A stretch of 64,000 bases of DNA from Rhodocytophaga aerolata (GTDB taxonomy: Bacteria; Bacteroidota; Bacteroidia; Cytophagales; 172606-1), in assembly GCF_030503435.1 (NCBI RefSeq), contig NZ_JAUKPO010000004.1:310001-374000 (forward strand), written 5' to 3'. The translations under genes were made by a program, and so were the position numbers. The notes below the pieces were generated by a model, which made no database searches, was not told the origin of the DNA, and saw only the letters and a program-made list of their open reading frames with translations. Shown piece by piece: positions 54,976-62,729 of this stretch. How positions within the stretch are numbered: position 1 is the stretch's first letter; each line of letters starts with the position of its first letter.

Positions 54976-56343
54976 ATGAAACGCAGAAACTTTTTGAAAA
55001 CCACTGGTTTGCTTACCACAGCCTCCATGTTGTATCAGCAAGCTCCTACCCAAGCGCAACCCAGACTTGGTAAAGGTGAACATGTACTAATCCTGGGAGC
55101 CGGTCTTGCCGGATTAGCTGCTGCCTATGCTCTTTTTAAACAACAAGTCCCATTCACCATTTTAGAAGCCAGAAACCGGATTGGCGGCCGGGTGTTTACC
55201 CATCAGGTAGATGAAGAAAGCAAATTACATGTTGAACTAGGTGCCGAGTGGATTGGAGCCTCTCATGAGCGGATGTTAGCTCTCTGCAAGGAATTTAACC
55301 TCCCTTTATTGAACCATCAGTTTACTACTCATCTTACCCTGGAAGGACAACATTACAAACCCAAAGAGTGGCAATACGATACAAACTGGAATACTACTTA
55401 CCAGACCTTACTCACTAATTTTAAACAGATCTCTTCCCGAAACAGTAAAGTTTTGGATCAGATAGATTGGTGGAAGTACTTGATAAACAATGGAATTTCT
55501 GAACGAGACATAGAAATTAAAGAGCTTTTTGATAGTACCGATTTTGGGGAAAGTATCCGGAATGTATCGGCTTTTGCCAGCTTATCTGAATACGCCTACT
55601 CCAGCCCCAACAATGAAATGGATTTCCGGATAGAAGGCGGCAATACAAGGTTAGTGAATGCCTTATCCGAAAAAATAGGTTTGGAGCATATTCTCCTGAA
55701 TAAAAAGGCTACAGCAATTAATCAAACTGGCAAACAGGTACAGGTTTTATGCGAAGATGGTACAAAGCATACGGGTAGCCGGCTACTTTGTACTATTCCA
55801 GCCTTTGCTTTAACAAAGATCAACTGGCAACCTGCCCTGCCGGCCGAAAAACTGGATGCGTTGCACCAAATGCAATATTGCCGGATTATTAAATCAGCTG
55901 TAGTATTTAAAGAACGATTCTGGCAGGATGAAACTTTTGATATGATCACTGATAGTACCGCGCATTACTTCTTCCATTCATCTAAAAATCAACCAAATAC
56001 CAAGGGTACCCTTACCTCCTATGCTATTGGCGACAAAGCATATATCCTATCTAAAATGAACCAGGAACAAAAGATCCGGGAGATTTGTGCCGCATTAAAA
56101 CCTGCATTTGGGGACGTAAGCCAGTATGCTGAAAAAGCAACTTCTTACTATTGGGGAGGCGATGCCTTTACCAAAGGGGCGTATGCCATCTATGATACGC
56201 ATCAGTGGTTTAGTATCCGGGAAATGATGGCAAAACCCTTCCGTAATATCTCTTTTGCAGGCGAACACCTGGCCGAATGGCAAGGATTTATGGAAGGTGC
56301 TGTACAAACCGGTGAAGAAGCGGTAAAGAAAATGTTAACCTAA
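54976..56343 (+). CDS. Flavin monoamine oxidase-family protein with Tat signal
   Basis: The 455-residue product begins MKRRNFLKTTG, a twin-arginine motif followed by a hydrophobic region. It is therefore probably exported folded with its FAD. The Rossmann motif is VLILGAGLAGLAAAYAL, followed by ARNRIGGRVFTH and the FAD-contact ELGAEWIG. The C-terminal FAD motif is ISFAGEHLAEWQGFMEGAV, followed by a helix. These features define the amine-oxidase/L-amino-acid-oxidase superfamily. The substrate (amine, amino acid or other) is unknown. It is a single-gene unit divergent from sucA. Confidence 0.88.
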   Translation: MKRRNFLKTTGLLTTASMLYQQAPTQAQPRLGKGEHVLILGAGLAGLAAAYALFKQQVPFTILEARNRIGGRVFTHQVDEESKLHVELGAEWIGASHERMLALCKEFNLPLLNHQFTTHLTLEGQHYKPKEWQYDTNWNTTYQTLLTNFKQISSRNSKVLDQIDWWKYLINNGISERDIEIKELFDSTDFGESIRNVSAFASLSEYAYSSPNNEMDFRIEGGNTRLVNALSEKIGLEHILLNKKATAINQTGKQVQVLCEDGTKHTGSRLLCTIPAFALTKINWQPALPAEKLDALHQMQYCRIIKSAVVFKERFWQDETFDMITDSTAHYFFHSSKNQPNTKGTLTSYAIGDKAYILSKMNQEQKIREICAALKPAFGDVSQYAEKATSYYWGGDAFTKGAYAIYDTHQWFSIREMMAKPFRNISFAGEHLAEWQGFMEGAVQTGEEAVKKMLT

Positions 56344-56803
56344 TCCTTCTCAATAAGCCCTTCTGATTTTGAAGACTGCATCTTTTTAATGTTCTTCAAT
56401 ACAAGAAGGGGCATAAATGGTTAGCTTACCATTTTGTAGCTTTTTGTACAGTTATCTATTTGATTAGCTGGTCACTTGCAGCTACAGCTACTACCTGTTT
56501 AAGTACTCTCCTAGCATATTTTTCGCCTCTCCAAATATATTTTCAAGTATAGAATAGCTGGTTGTATATCTTCCCGAAGCAATAATTCAATCGTACCCAA
56601 ACAAACAGGTGTTGTCAGTGATTTTCAATATGCTTTAAATAATGCTTATTACAATCTATTGGGCCCTAGCAGGCTGACATTTAATTAATTGCGCAAGGCA
56701 ACTTTTCTTTATAAAAGAAAGGCAGGCAACTTAGTACTAATGGCTCCGTTAAGGTGTGTAGAAATAATACTTTAACATTTTTTTCATTAACTAGTAACAA
56801 ACC
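56344..56803 (+). other. Intergenic region upstream of the OmpA-family gene
   Basis: About 460 bp with no supported gene. An imperfect GCCCTTCT/AGAAGGGGC repeat near 56354-56414 is too far apart to be a convincing terminator. Confidence 0.4.
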
Positions 56804-57442
56804 ATGGCAGAGATTAATATTGAACCAAAAAAGAAAGGGCCGAATTGGCTATGGATTTTAGGAATTGTTGCACTCATCGGAATAGTAGCCTGGCTGTTTG
56901 CCGGAAACAAAAATGATGACGATGCCACAGTGGCTACCACCACCACTGAACAAGTTGGTGCAGCAACCGGAATGAATGATGCCAATACAGATGACGTATG
57001 GCGCGATGTAGATCTGAATGCTCCAAAAGTAGATTACCCAGAAATTAAGCTTTCCTCTCCGGATTTTGAAGTTAGGGGCACGGATAAATATGCTATTTAT
57101 TCGCTAGGAGAAAATCTACTTTTTGATACCGATAAAGCTACCCTCCGGTCAGAAGCAAAACAAAACCTGGATCAGATAGCCGCTTCGCTTAAACAACGCT
57201 ACGATCAAGGACAATTGAGAATTTATGGACATGCCGATGCAAGAGCAGATGCTTCACATAATCGGGAACTGTCTCAACAACGTGCTGAGGCGGTTAAAAA
57301 CTGGCTAGTTAGCAACGCCAATATAGATGCCTCCCGTATTTCTATTCATCCAATGGGTGAGTCAGATCCAGCGGCTTCTAATGCAACTCAACAAGGGCGG
57401 CAAATGAACCGCCGGGTAGAAATAGTGGCCATGAATCCTTAA
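56804..57442 (+). CDS. OmpA-family peptidoglycan-associated protein with N-terminal membrane helix
   Basis: This 212-residue protein has a Lys-rich start, one membrane helix (about 14-33; WLWILGIVALIGIVAWLFAG) and an acidic Thr-rich linker. A C-terminal OmpA domain follows (about 95-210). Its peptidoglycan-binding signatures are NLLFDTDKATLRSEAKQNLDQI, GHADARADASHNRELSQQRAEAVKNWL and NRRVEIV. The intact helix without a cleavage site suggests it stays in the inner membrane and reaches the cell wall. It precedes the three-domain stress protein by about 170 bp on the same strand. Confidence 0.88.
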   Translation: MAEINIEPKKKGPNWLWILGIVALIGIVAWLFAGNKNDDDATVATTTTEQVGAATGMNDANTDDVWRDVDLNAPKVDYPEIKLSSPDFEVRGTDKYAIYSLGENLLFDTDKATLRSEAKQNLDQIAASLKQRYDQGQLRIYGHADARADASHNRELSQQRAEAVKNWLVSNANIDASRISIHPMGESDPAASNATQQGRQMNRRVEIVAMNP

Positions 57443-57612
57443 CTGGTTTCTGAGAGCCGGTGTAGAAAGTTTACCTTTTATGTAACAACAGGTAAAATAC
57501 ATTACAGGGTTCTGTATGCTACAAAGCAACATTTTTTAACCATTAGCTATTGATTTGAGAACATTTAGGAATTGGGATGACAGATCGATAGTCTACTTAA
57601 ACGATTATAATT

Positions 57613-58917
57613 ATGAACCATACAGTAATAGGAATATTTGATACTGAACAAGATGCAACGAGAGCCATAGACCAACTTGTTACCAGCGGCCTATCGCGTA
57701 GCAATATAGATTCTTGCTCAAAAAATGCTTTGAATAATGAAGGCAGTGATACGAAGCTGAATAACTTTTTCGGGTCTGTATTTGATAAAGAGGATGATAT
57801 TAAAAATCATTACCAGGTAGCCAGCAGTGGGTGTACAGTTACTGTACATGCTACATCGAGTCAGGAAGCCCAGCTTGCTGCCGAAATTATGGACCAGTAC
57901 GGGGCAGTAGATGTAGATGAACGGGCTATGCACGGCCAGAGTAACACTGGTTTTGCTGAAACGCCAGGGGCAGCAGTATCTAATTCAGATAATGCCATAC
58001 CTGTCATAGAAGAAGAATTACAAGTGGGCAAACAAGTAGTACAAACCGGAGGCGTACGCTTACGCAGCCGGATTATTGAACGTCCGGTAGAAGAACACCT
58101 GCGCCTGAGAGAAGAACATGTACATGTTGAGCGCAATCCAGTCAATCAGAATGCCTCTCCAGCCGACATAGATAGCTTTAGGGAAGAAACAATTGAGATG
58201 AGAGAAACATCCGAAGTACCCTTGGTAAATAAAGAGGCTCGTGTCGTAGAAGAAGTAAGCCTAAATAAGGAAGTAGAAGAGCACGACGAAGTGATCAGAG
58301 ATAGTGTACGCCATACAGAGGTTGATGTAGAAGATTTGCACGGAAAATCAGATTTGGACACGGACCGCACGTCCCTTAGAGATACCCTTAATGCCGGCAC
58401 AGCTGTAGGAAAAGATACAGATGCAAACTTTCTGGATAAATCGCATGAAGGCTGGAAAAATGTACTTCACCGGATGAGAGAAGTAGAAAATGATTATAAA
58501 GTGGCAAGTGATGATCCGGATGTCCGGGGCTGGGAAGTAACCGATTCTACCAATAGTAAACTAGGTGTGGTGGAAGAACTGATTGTGGATACAAATGCCA
58601 TGAAAGTACGGTACCTGGAAGTAAAAGTAAACGCTGATTTACTCAATACAGCCATAGGAAATGATCATCATATCCTTATTCCCATTGGATCGGCTACCCT
58701 AGATCATAGCCACAGAAATGTATTGGTTTCCACATTTGATCAAAACACCTTGGAAAGTTATCCTGCTTATACAGGTGAAACCATTACAAGAGATTATGAA
58801 CATGGATTACTATCCGCACTTTCACCAACCTATAAAGCAGGAAGTGTAACCAACGATCAGTTTTATGAAGGAGAACATTTTGGTAGTGGAAAGTTTGGTC
58901 GTTCAACAGATATATAA
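57613..58917 (+). CDS. Three-domain stress protein: YflT-like, DUF2382 and PRC-barrel
   Basis: The protein has 434 residues. An N-terminal alpha/beta unit of about 100 residues (HTVIGIFDTEQDATRAIDQLVTSG, GCTVTVHATSSQEAQLAAEIM) resembles general stress protein YflT-type domains. A highly charged Glu/Val-rich DUF2382 (YsnF/AvaK-like) region follows (about 128-245; IPVIEEELQVGKQVV, RPVEEHLRLREEHVHVER). The C-terminal PRC-barrel-like domain covers about 298-400 (GWEVTDSTNSKLGVVEELIVDTNAMKVRYLEV). Such proteins accumulate under salt, desiccation or oxidative stress; the exact role is unknown. A strong hairpin terminator follows. Confidence 0.85.
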   Translation: MNHTVIGIFDTEQDATRAIDQLVTSGLSRSNIDSCSKNALNNEGSDTKLNNFFGSVFDKEDDIKNHYQVASSGCTVTVHATSSQEAQLAAEIMDQYGAVDVDERAMHGQSNTGFAETPGAAVSNSDNAIPVIEEELQVGKQVVQTGGVRLRSRIIERPVEEHLRLREEHVHVERNPVNQNASPADIDSFREETIEMRETSEVPLVNKEARVVEEVSLNKEVEEHDEVIRDSVRHTEVDVEDLHGKSDLDTDRTSLRDTLNAGTAVGKDTDANFLDKSHEGWKNVLHRMREVENDYKVASDDPDVRGWEVTDSTNSKLGVVEELIVDTNAMKVRYLEVKVNADLLNTAIGNDHHILIPIGSATLDHSHRNVLVSTFDQNTLESYPAYTGETITRDYEHGLLSALSPTYKAGSVTNDQFYEGEHFGSGKFGRSTDI

Positions 58918-58950
58918 CCATACGGTGTAGTGCCAAACAGTTTTTAGTAT

Positions 58951-58982
58951 AAAAGGATTTAAAGCCAGCTTTAAATCCTTTT
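58951..58982. terminator. Bidirectional terminator between the stress protein gene and mnmH
   Basis: AAAAGGATTTAAAGC (58951-58965) and GCTTTAAATCCTTTT (58968-58982) form an up to 15-bp stem with a 2-nt apparent loop (the top pairs would open). It lies between convergent genes with T/A runs on both sides. Confidence 0.88.
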
Positions 58983-59012
58983 TTTATGTCTGATAAAAAG
59001 AGAAAGATCAGC

Positions 59013-60065
59013 CTAGGTGTTACTGCTGATTTGTTTTAATCCGAATTTATGTTCATTGGCCAGGTGTAGTACTTTTCGGGCATTATGCGAAACATCGTTT
59101 CCTTGTATGGCTAATGTATAAATACTACGGGGATCTCTTTTGGAAAGGCCATGGAGATAGGCTTTGTCATAATAGAAAAGTGAGAGATCAGCAACTTTTG
59201 CATAATCGGTTAGGGCTAAAGCTTCCAGAGCTTGTTTATAGAGTACGCCATCCAGGCGTTTTTTTATTCTCTCCAGGGCTGCCTCCAGCAAGGAAGGATG
59301 ACAATCGGCATATTCTGCTACTAATCTATGAATTCTATGTTCTTTAAGAACATCTATAAAAATAACTGGTGCATTCCGCATTTGCAGATAAAATGCCTGG
59401 GGTATTCGTACAGTGCCAATGGTAAAACTTTCATCTTCCACCCATATTCTCTTTTCAGGGTCCATTTGTGAAAGCACATAATGTAAGTCATTTTCAAACT
59501 GTTCCACCGTTGGCTGAGGTAGTTCACCAATGGCGCCAAACGAGGAGCCTTTGTGGTGAGCCAATGCTTCCAGATCAAGCACCTGTTCTCCCTGTAAAGC
59601 CAGCTCTCTTAATAATTTAGTTTTGCCACTGCCTGTTTTACCTCCCAGTACAAGTAATTGGAATGGATTACCGAAAAATTGTAAAACCTCTGTACGGTAG
59701 GCCTTGTACCCTTTTTGCAGCGTATCCACTTTTAAACCTGCCGTTTGCAAAAGCCAGGCAAAACTACCGCTACGCATGCCTCCCCTCCAGCAATGGACAA
59801 GCACCTCTCCTTTCGAAGCTGTTTTTTGAGCTTTTTTTACAAATCCCGACATTTTAGGTCCCACAATATCCAGGCCTGCCAGTAAAGCTGCCTCTTTATT
59901 TACTTGCTTGTACTTAGTGCCCACCTTGGCCCGTTCCTCATCGGTAAACAAAGGAATACTCACAGCCCCAGGAATGTGTCCCTGTGCATATTCGCCTGGC
60001 GAACGGACATCAATTACTGGTTTGCCGGACGATTGTTGCAAAAATTCCTTTACTGGCAGCTGCAT
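59013..60065 (-). CDS. mnmH: tRNA 2-selenouridine(34) synthase
   Basis: This 350-residue protein has a rhodanese domain (about 1-115) with catalytic Cys92 in VHCWRGGMRSGS. A P-loop domain follows with LVLGGKTGSGKTKLL near residues 138-151. This fusion is diagnostic of MnmH/SelU, which replaces sulfur with selenium at the wobble uridine using selenophosphate. The presence of the gene implies that a selD gene and selenium use exist elsewhere in the genome. The length is within the usual 340-370 residues. Confidence 0.94.
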   Translation of the reverse strand: MQLPVKEFLQQSSGKPVIDVRSPGEYAQGHIPGAVSIPLFTDEERAKVGTKYKQVNKEAALLAGLDIVGPKMSGFVKKAQKTASKGEVLVHCWRGGMRSGSFAWLLQTAGLKVDTLQKGYKAYRTEVLQFFGNPFQLLVLGGKTGSGKTKLLRELALQGEQVLDLEALAHHKGSSFGAIGELPQPTVEQFENDLHYVLSQMDPEKRIWVEDESFTIGTVRIPQAFYLQMRNAPVIFIDVLKEHRIHRLVAEYADCHPSLLEAALERIKKRLDGVLYKQALEALALTDYAKVADLSLFYYDKAYLHGLSKRDPRSIYTLAIQGNDVSHNARKVLHLANEHKFGLKQISSNT

Positions 60066-60132
60066 AGAACAGTAATTAATGGCGAATGACTAGTAACAAA
60101 GTTTATCTCTGCTCCTTGCTTCTTGTTATGAA

Positions 60133-60852
60133 CTAATGAAAATTTAACTCTTTCAGGTATAGCTGTATAGTATTTTCCAGACCCAGGTATAATGCATCGC
60201 AAATAAGAGCGTGGCCAATAGACACTTCCAGCAAACCCGGTATATTTTCTTGCAAATACCGCAAATTATCCAGATCCAGGTCGTGGCCGGCATTAATGCC
60301 TAGCCCAAGGCTATTGGCTACTTTAGCAGCTTTTATGAACGGGGCTATTGCCTGTTCCCGGTTTTTCTGATATCCTTTTGCATAACTTTCTGTATAGAAC
60401 TCAATTCTATCCGTACCGGTTTTAGCGGCTCCTTCTACCATTTTCTCTACCGGGTCTACAAAGATAGATGTGCGGATACCTTGCTTTTTTAACTCGGCAA
60501 TAATCTCTTTTAACAAACCTTCATTGGCAAGGGTATCCCAGCCAGCATTCGACGTGATGGCTTCTGGTTTATCTGGTACCAAGGTAGCCTGGGCAGGTTT
60601 TACCCGGCTTACCAGTTCCAGATATCGCTGATCGGGATAACCCTCAATATTAAATTCTGTTGTCACCACTTTTTTCAGGTCTAGCACATCCTGGTAACGG
60701 ATATGCCGCTCATCTGGCCGGGGGTGTACGGTTATGCCCTGCGCGCCAAATCGTTCACAATCCAGGGCAACTTTTAAAACATCCGGGTTATTCCCGCCTC
60801 TGGAATTGCGCAAAGTGGCAATTTTGTTGATATTTACACTAAGCTTCGTCAT
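60133..60852 (-). CDS. pdxJ: Pyridoxine 5'-phosphate synthase
   Basis: This 239-residue TIM-barrel enzyme forms pyridoxine 5'-phosphate from deoxyxylulose 5-phosphate and 3-amino-2-oxopropyl phosphate. Signatures are [21 protein letters not shown] at the N-terminus and [16 protein letters not shown] (active-site His/Arg). These are followed by [30 protein letters not shown] and [13 protein letters not shown] used the ATG at 60852; the ORF reaches 60891 but the extra 13 residues are not family-like. It is the final step of the DXP-dependent vitamin B6 pathway. Confidence 0.95.
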   Translation of the reverse strand: MTKLSVNINKIATLRNSRGGNNPDVLKVALDCERFGAQGITVHPRPDERHIRYQDVLDLKKVVTTEFNIEGYPDQRYLELVSRVKPAQATLVPDKPEAITSNAGWDTLANEGLLKEIIAELKKQGIRTSIFVDPVEKMVEGAAKTGTDRIEFYTESYAKGYQKNREQAIAPFIKAAKVANSLGLGINAGHDLDLDNLRYLQENIPGLLEVSIGHALICDALYLGLENTIQLYLKELNFH

Positions 60853-61001
60853 TCGCTCTATTTTTATAGTATTTTTGCCGATGGATGGCAAATTGCATGG
60901 CGCTTAGCGCATAGTGAAAACTTACCATTTTACACCATGTCCTGTGCTCTATGCCTTTTGCTTATTCACTTACAAATTTATCATACAACGCTTAAAAACC
61001 T

Positions 61002-61454
61002 ATGGCTTTAAAAGAACAAATAGAAGGCGACATTAAAAAAGCAATGTTGGCTAAAGACAAAGATGGCTTACGTGCCCTGCGGGCTATTAAATCGCTGATC
61101 CTTCTGGAAGAAACCAAGGAAGGGAGTACCGGAACACTTACTGCGGATGCTGAAATGAAACTGCTTACTAAAGCTGCCAAACAACGCAGAGAATCGGCTG
61201 ATATTTACAAAACCCAGAACCGGGAAGATCTTGCACAGGCGGAATTACAGGAACTGAAGGTAATTGAACGGTATTTGCCTAAACAACTTTCAGAAGCCGA
61301 CATAAGAGCTAAACTAGCTGATATTATAAACCGGGTGGGTGCAAAAAGTCCGGCCGATATGGGCAAAGTAATGGGAGTAGCTACCAAAGAGCTGGCTGGT
61401 CAGGCAGATGGAAAAGTTGTTTCTGCTTTAGTAAAAGAGTTATTAAACAACTAA
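61002..61454 (+). CDS. GatB/YqeY-domain protein
   Basis: This 150-residue protein matches the stand-alone YqeY family throughout. It has an N-terminal helix (LKEQIEGDIKKAMLAKDKDGLRALRAIKSLI), QRRESADIYKTQNREDLAQAE in the middle, and LPKQLSEADI and SPADMGKVMGVATKELAGQADGK in the tRNA-amidotransferase-like tail. The function of stand-alone members is unclear; the domain binds tRNA in GatB. A hairpin separates it from the CvpA-like gene. Confidence 0.93.
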   Translation: MALKEQIEGDIKKAMLAKDKDGLRALRAIKSLILLEETKEGSTGTLTADAEMKLLTKAAKQRRESADIYKTQNREDLAQAELQELKVIERYLPKQLSEADIRAKLADIINRVGAKSPADMGKVMGVATKELAGQADGKVVSALVKELLNN

Positions 61455-61464
61455 CGAGTATACG

Positions 61465-61492
61465 CCTCACAGGACACGTAGCCTGTGAGGCC
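61465..61492 (+). terminator. Hairpin between the YqeY and CvpA genes
   Basis: GCCTCACAGG (61465-61474) pairs with CCTGTGAGGC (61483-61492) in a perfect 10-bp stem with an 8-nt loop. It is followed by TGTTTTGT and then the CvpA ATG at 61501. It could terminate the YqeY transcript or attenuate read-through. Confidence 0.65.
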
Positions 61493-61500
61493 TGTTTTGT

Positions 61501-62043
61501 ATGAAAACCATAGACTTACTGATTCTTTTTCCTTTACTGATAGGTGCCTACACCGGGTATAAACGAGGCTTGTTACTGGAGATTGTAGCCATTCTGGCAT
61601 TTGTGATTGCGGTGGTACTAGGGTTCAAATTACTCGATTACGGCCTGAATTTTCTGGAGCCGTATGTAAGCAGTTCAAACCGGTTTCTGCCTTATTTTGC
61701 ATTCGCCATTATTTTCTTTCCAATCATTCTGCTGGTAAACCGGCTAGGCAGTTTGTTGCGGAAAAGTCTGCAATATACCCTGTTAGGTAGCTTTGACAGT
61801 ATGGCTGGTGCTATTATGGGCATCTTTACCTGGGCCTTTGGCATTAGTGTATTCCTGTGGTTAATAGCTGCTGTAGGTGTACTCATCCCGGCAAACGCAA
61901 CCACTGATACATTTCTCTACCCCATTATTGAACCGATTGCCCCTAATATTATTAGTAAGGCTTCCGCTTTGTTTCCGAAAGGAGAAGACATTATTGAGTC
62001 CGTTCAGCAAGCGTTTGATAAACTAAATACCGAAAGTCTGTAG
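61501..62043 (+). CDS. CvpA-family membrane protein
   Basis: This 180-residue protein has four hydrophobic helices (about 4-25, 27-50, 63-82 and 102-128). The family start is IDLLILFPLLIGAYTGYKRGLLLEI, followed by the NRLGSLLRKSLQYTLLGSFDSMAGAIMGIFTW signature. CvpA proteins are linked to colicin V production and envelope homeostasis; the exact role is not known. The ATG directly follows the hairpin. Its last 21 bp overlap the 3' end of the convergent gene at 62023. Confidence 0.88.
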   Translation: MKTIDLLILFPLLIGAYTGYKRGLLLEIVAILAFVIAVVLGFKLLDYGLNFLEPYVSSSNRFLPYFAFAIIFFPIILLVNRLGSLLRKSLQYTLLGSFDSMAGAIMGIFTWAFGISVFLWLIAAVGVLIPANATTDTFLYPIIEPIAPNIISKASALFPKGEDIIESVQQAFDKLNTESL

Positions 62044-62514
62044 GCTTTTCCCATCCAGACCAGCTGGCTGGCCTGGCCTTTCTTTGCGGATAAGCACCCA
62101 TTTGTATAAACACCAGATGTATTTAGATTGCCAGATAGCCGTAGTTCCTACAGTATTTTCTCCTTCTTCTACCACAGCAAAAGGCACTGCATTAAAATTA
62201 ACATCAAGTACATAATTATACTGGTCTTGCTGGTCTATGTAGCGTTCAAAGGTGAGTGCATCGGAAAAAAATTCAATGTTGCTTTGCTGTACACCTTCCT
62301 TAGTATACACATCGGTATAATCCTTTTTGTGCCCTTCGTTTAGCAGGTAGTTGCTGTAAACATTAATTTTTTCTTTATCGGTAACCAGCGATGTTGGATG
62401 ATAATGCTGAATAATCTCACTCACCAGCAGATGTTCCGAAAACATATAATAGCCTATCAGTTCCAATACCGTTATTCCAAATAAGAAAAATATACCAATT
62501 CTGATTAAACGCAT
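62023..62514 (-). CDS. Hypothetical protein with N-terminal membrane helix
   Basis: This 163-residue protein has one hydrophobic segment (about 5-24, IGIFFLFGITVLELIGYYMF) and an otherwise soluble region with strands and aromatics (FFSDALTFERYIDQQDQYNYVLDVNF). Its tail-to-tail overlap with the CvpA gene is 21 bp. The last 20 residues use the antisense of the CvpA 3' end and may be less constrained. No family is recognised. Confidence 0.55.
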   Translation of the reverse strand: MRLIRIGIFFLFGITVLELIGYYMFSEHLLVSEIIQHYHPTSLVTDKEKINVYSNYLLNEGHKKDYTDVYTKEGVQQSNIEFFSDALTFERYIDQQDQYNYVLDVNFNAVPFAVVEEGENTVGTTAIWQSKYIWCLYKWVLIRKERPGQPAGLDGKSLQTFGI

Positions 62515-62672
62515 AGTTATTTACTACTTTTGTATAAGCTGACTATAAAGCTTTTCCGCACAGATCTTCTGGAAATATCTTTTATCAACTGAACACGAAT
62601 ATAAAAAGTTTAGAACATACTTAGCAACTCGTATATACATGCCGTCTGTCTTGATATTTATCAGCTAAGAAT

Positions 62673-62714
62673 ATAAAAATAAGCGCCTATATAGAAATAG
62701 GCGCTTATTTTTAT
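62673..62714 (-). terminator. Very strong terminator hairpin
   Basis: ATAAAAATAAGCGCCTAT (62673-62690) and ATAGGCGCTTATTTTTAT (62697-62714) form a perfect 18-bp stem with a 6-nt loop. It lies 15 bp after the stop of the gene at 62730, with T tracts on both strands. Confidence 0.9.
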
Positions 62715-62729
62715 AAAGAAGATGATCAA

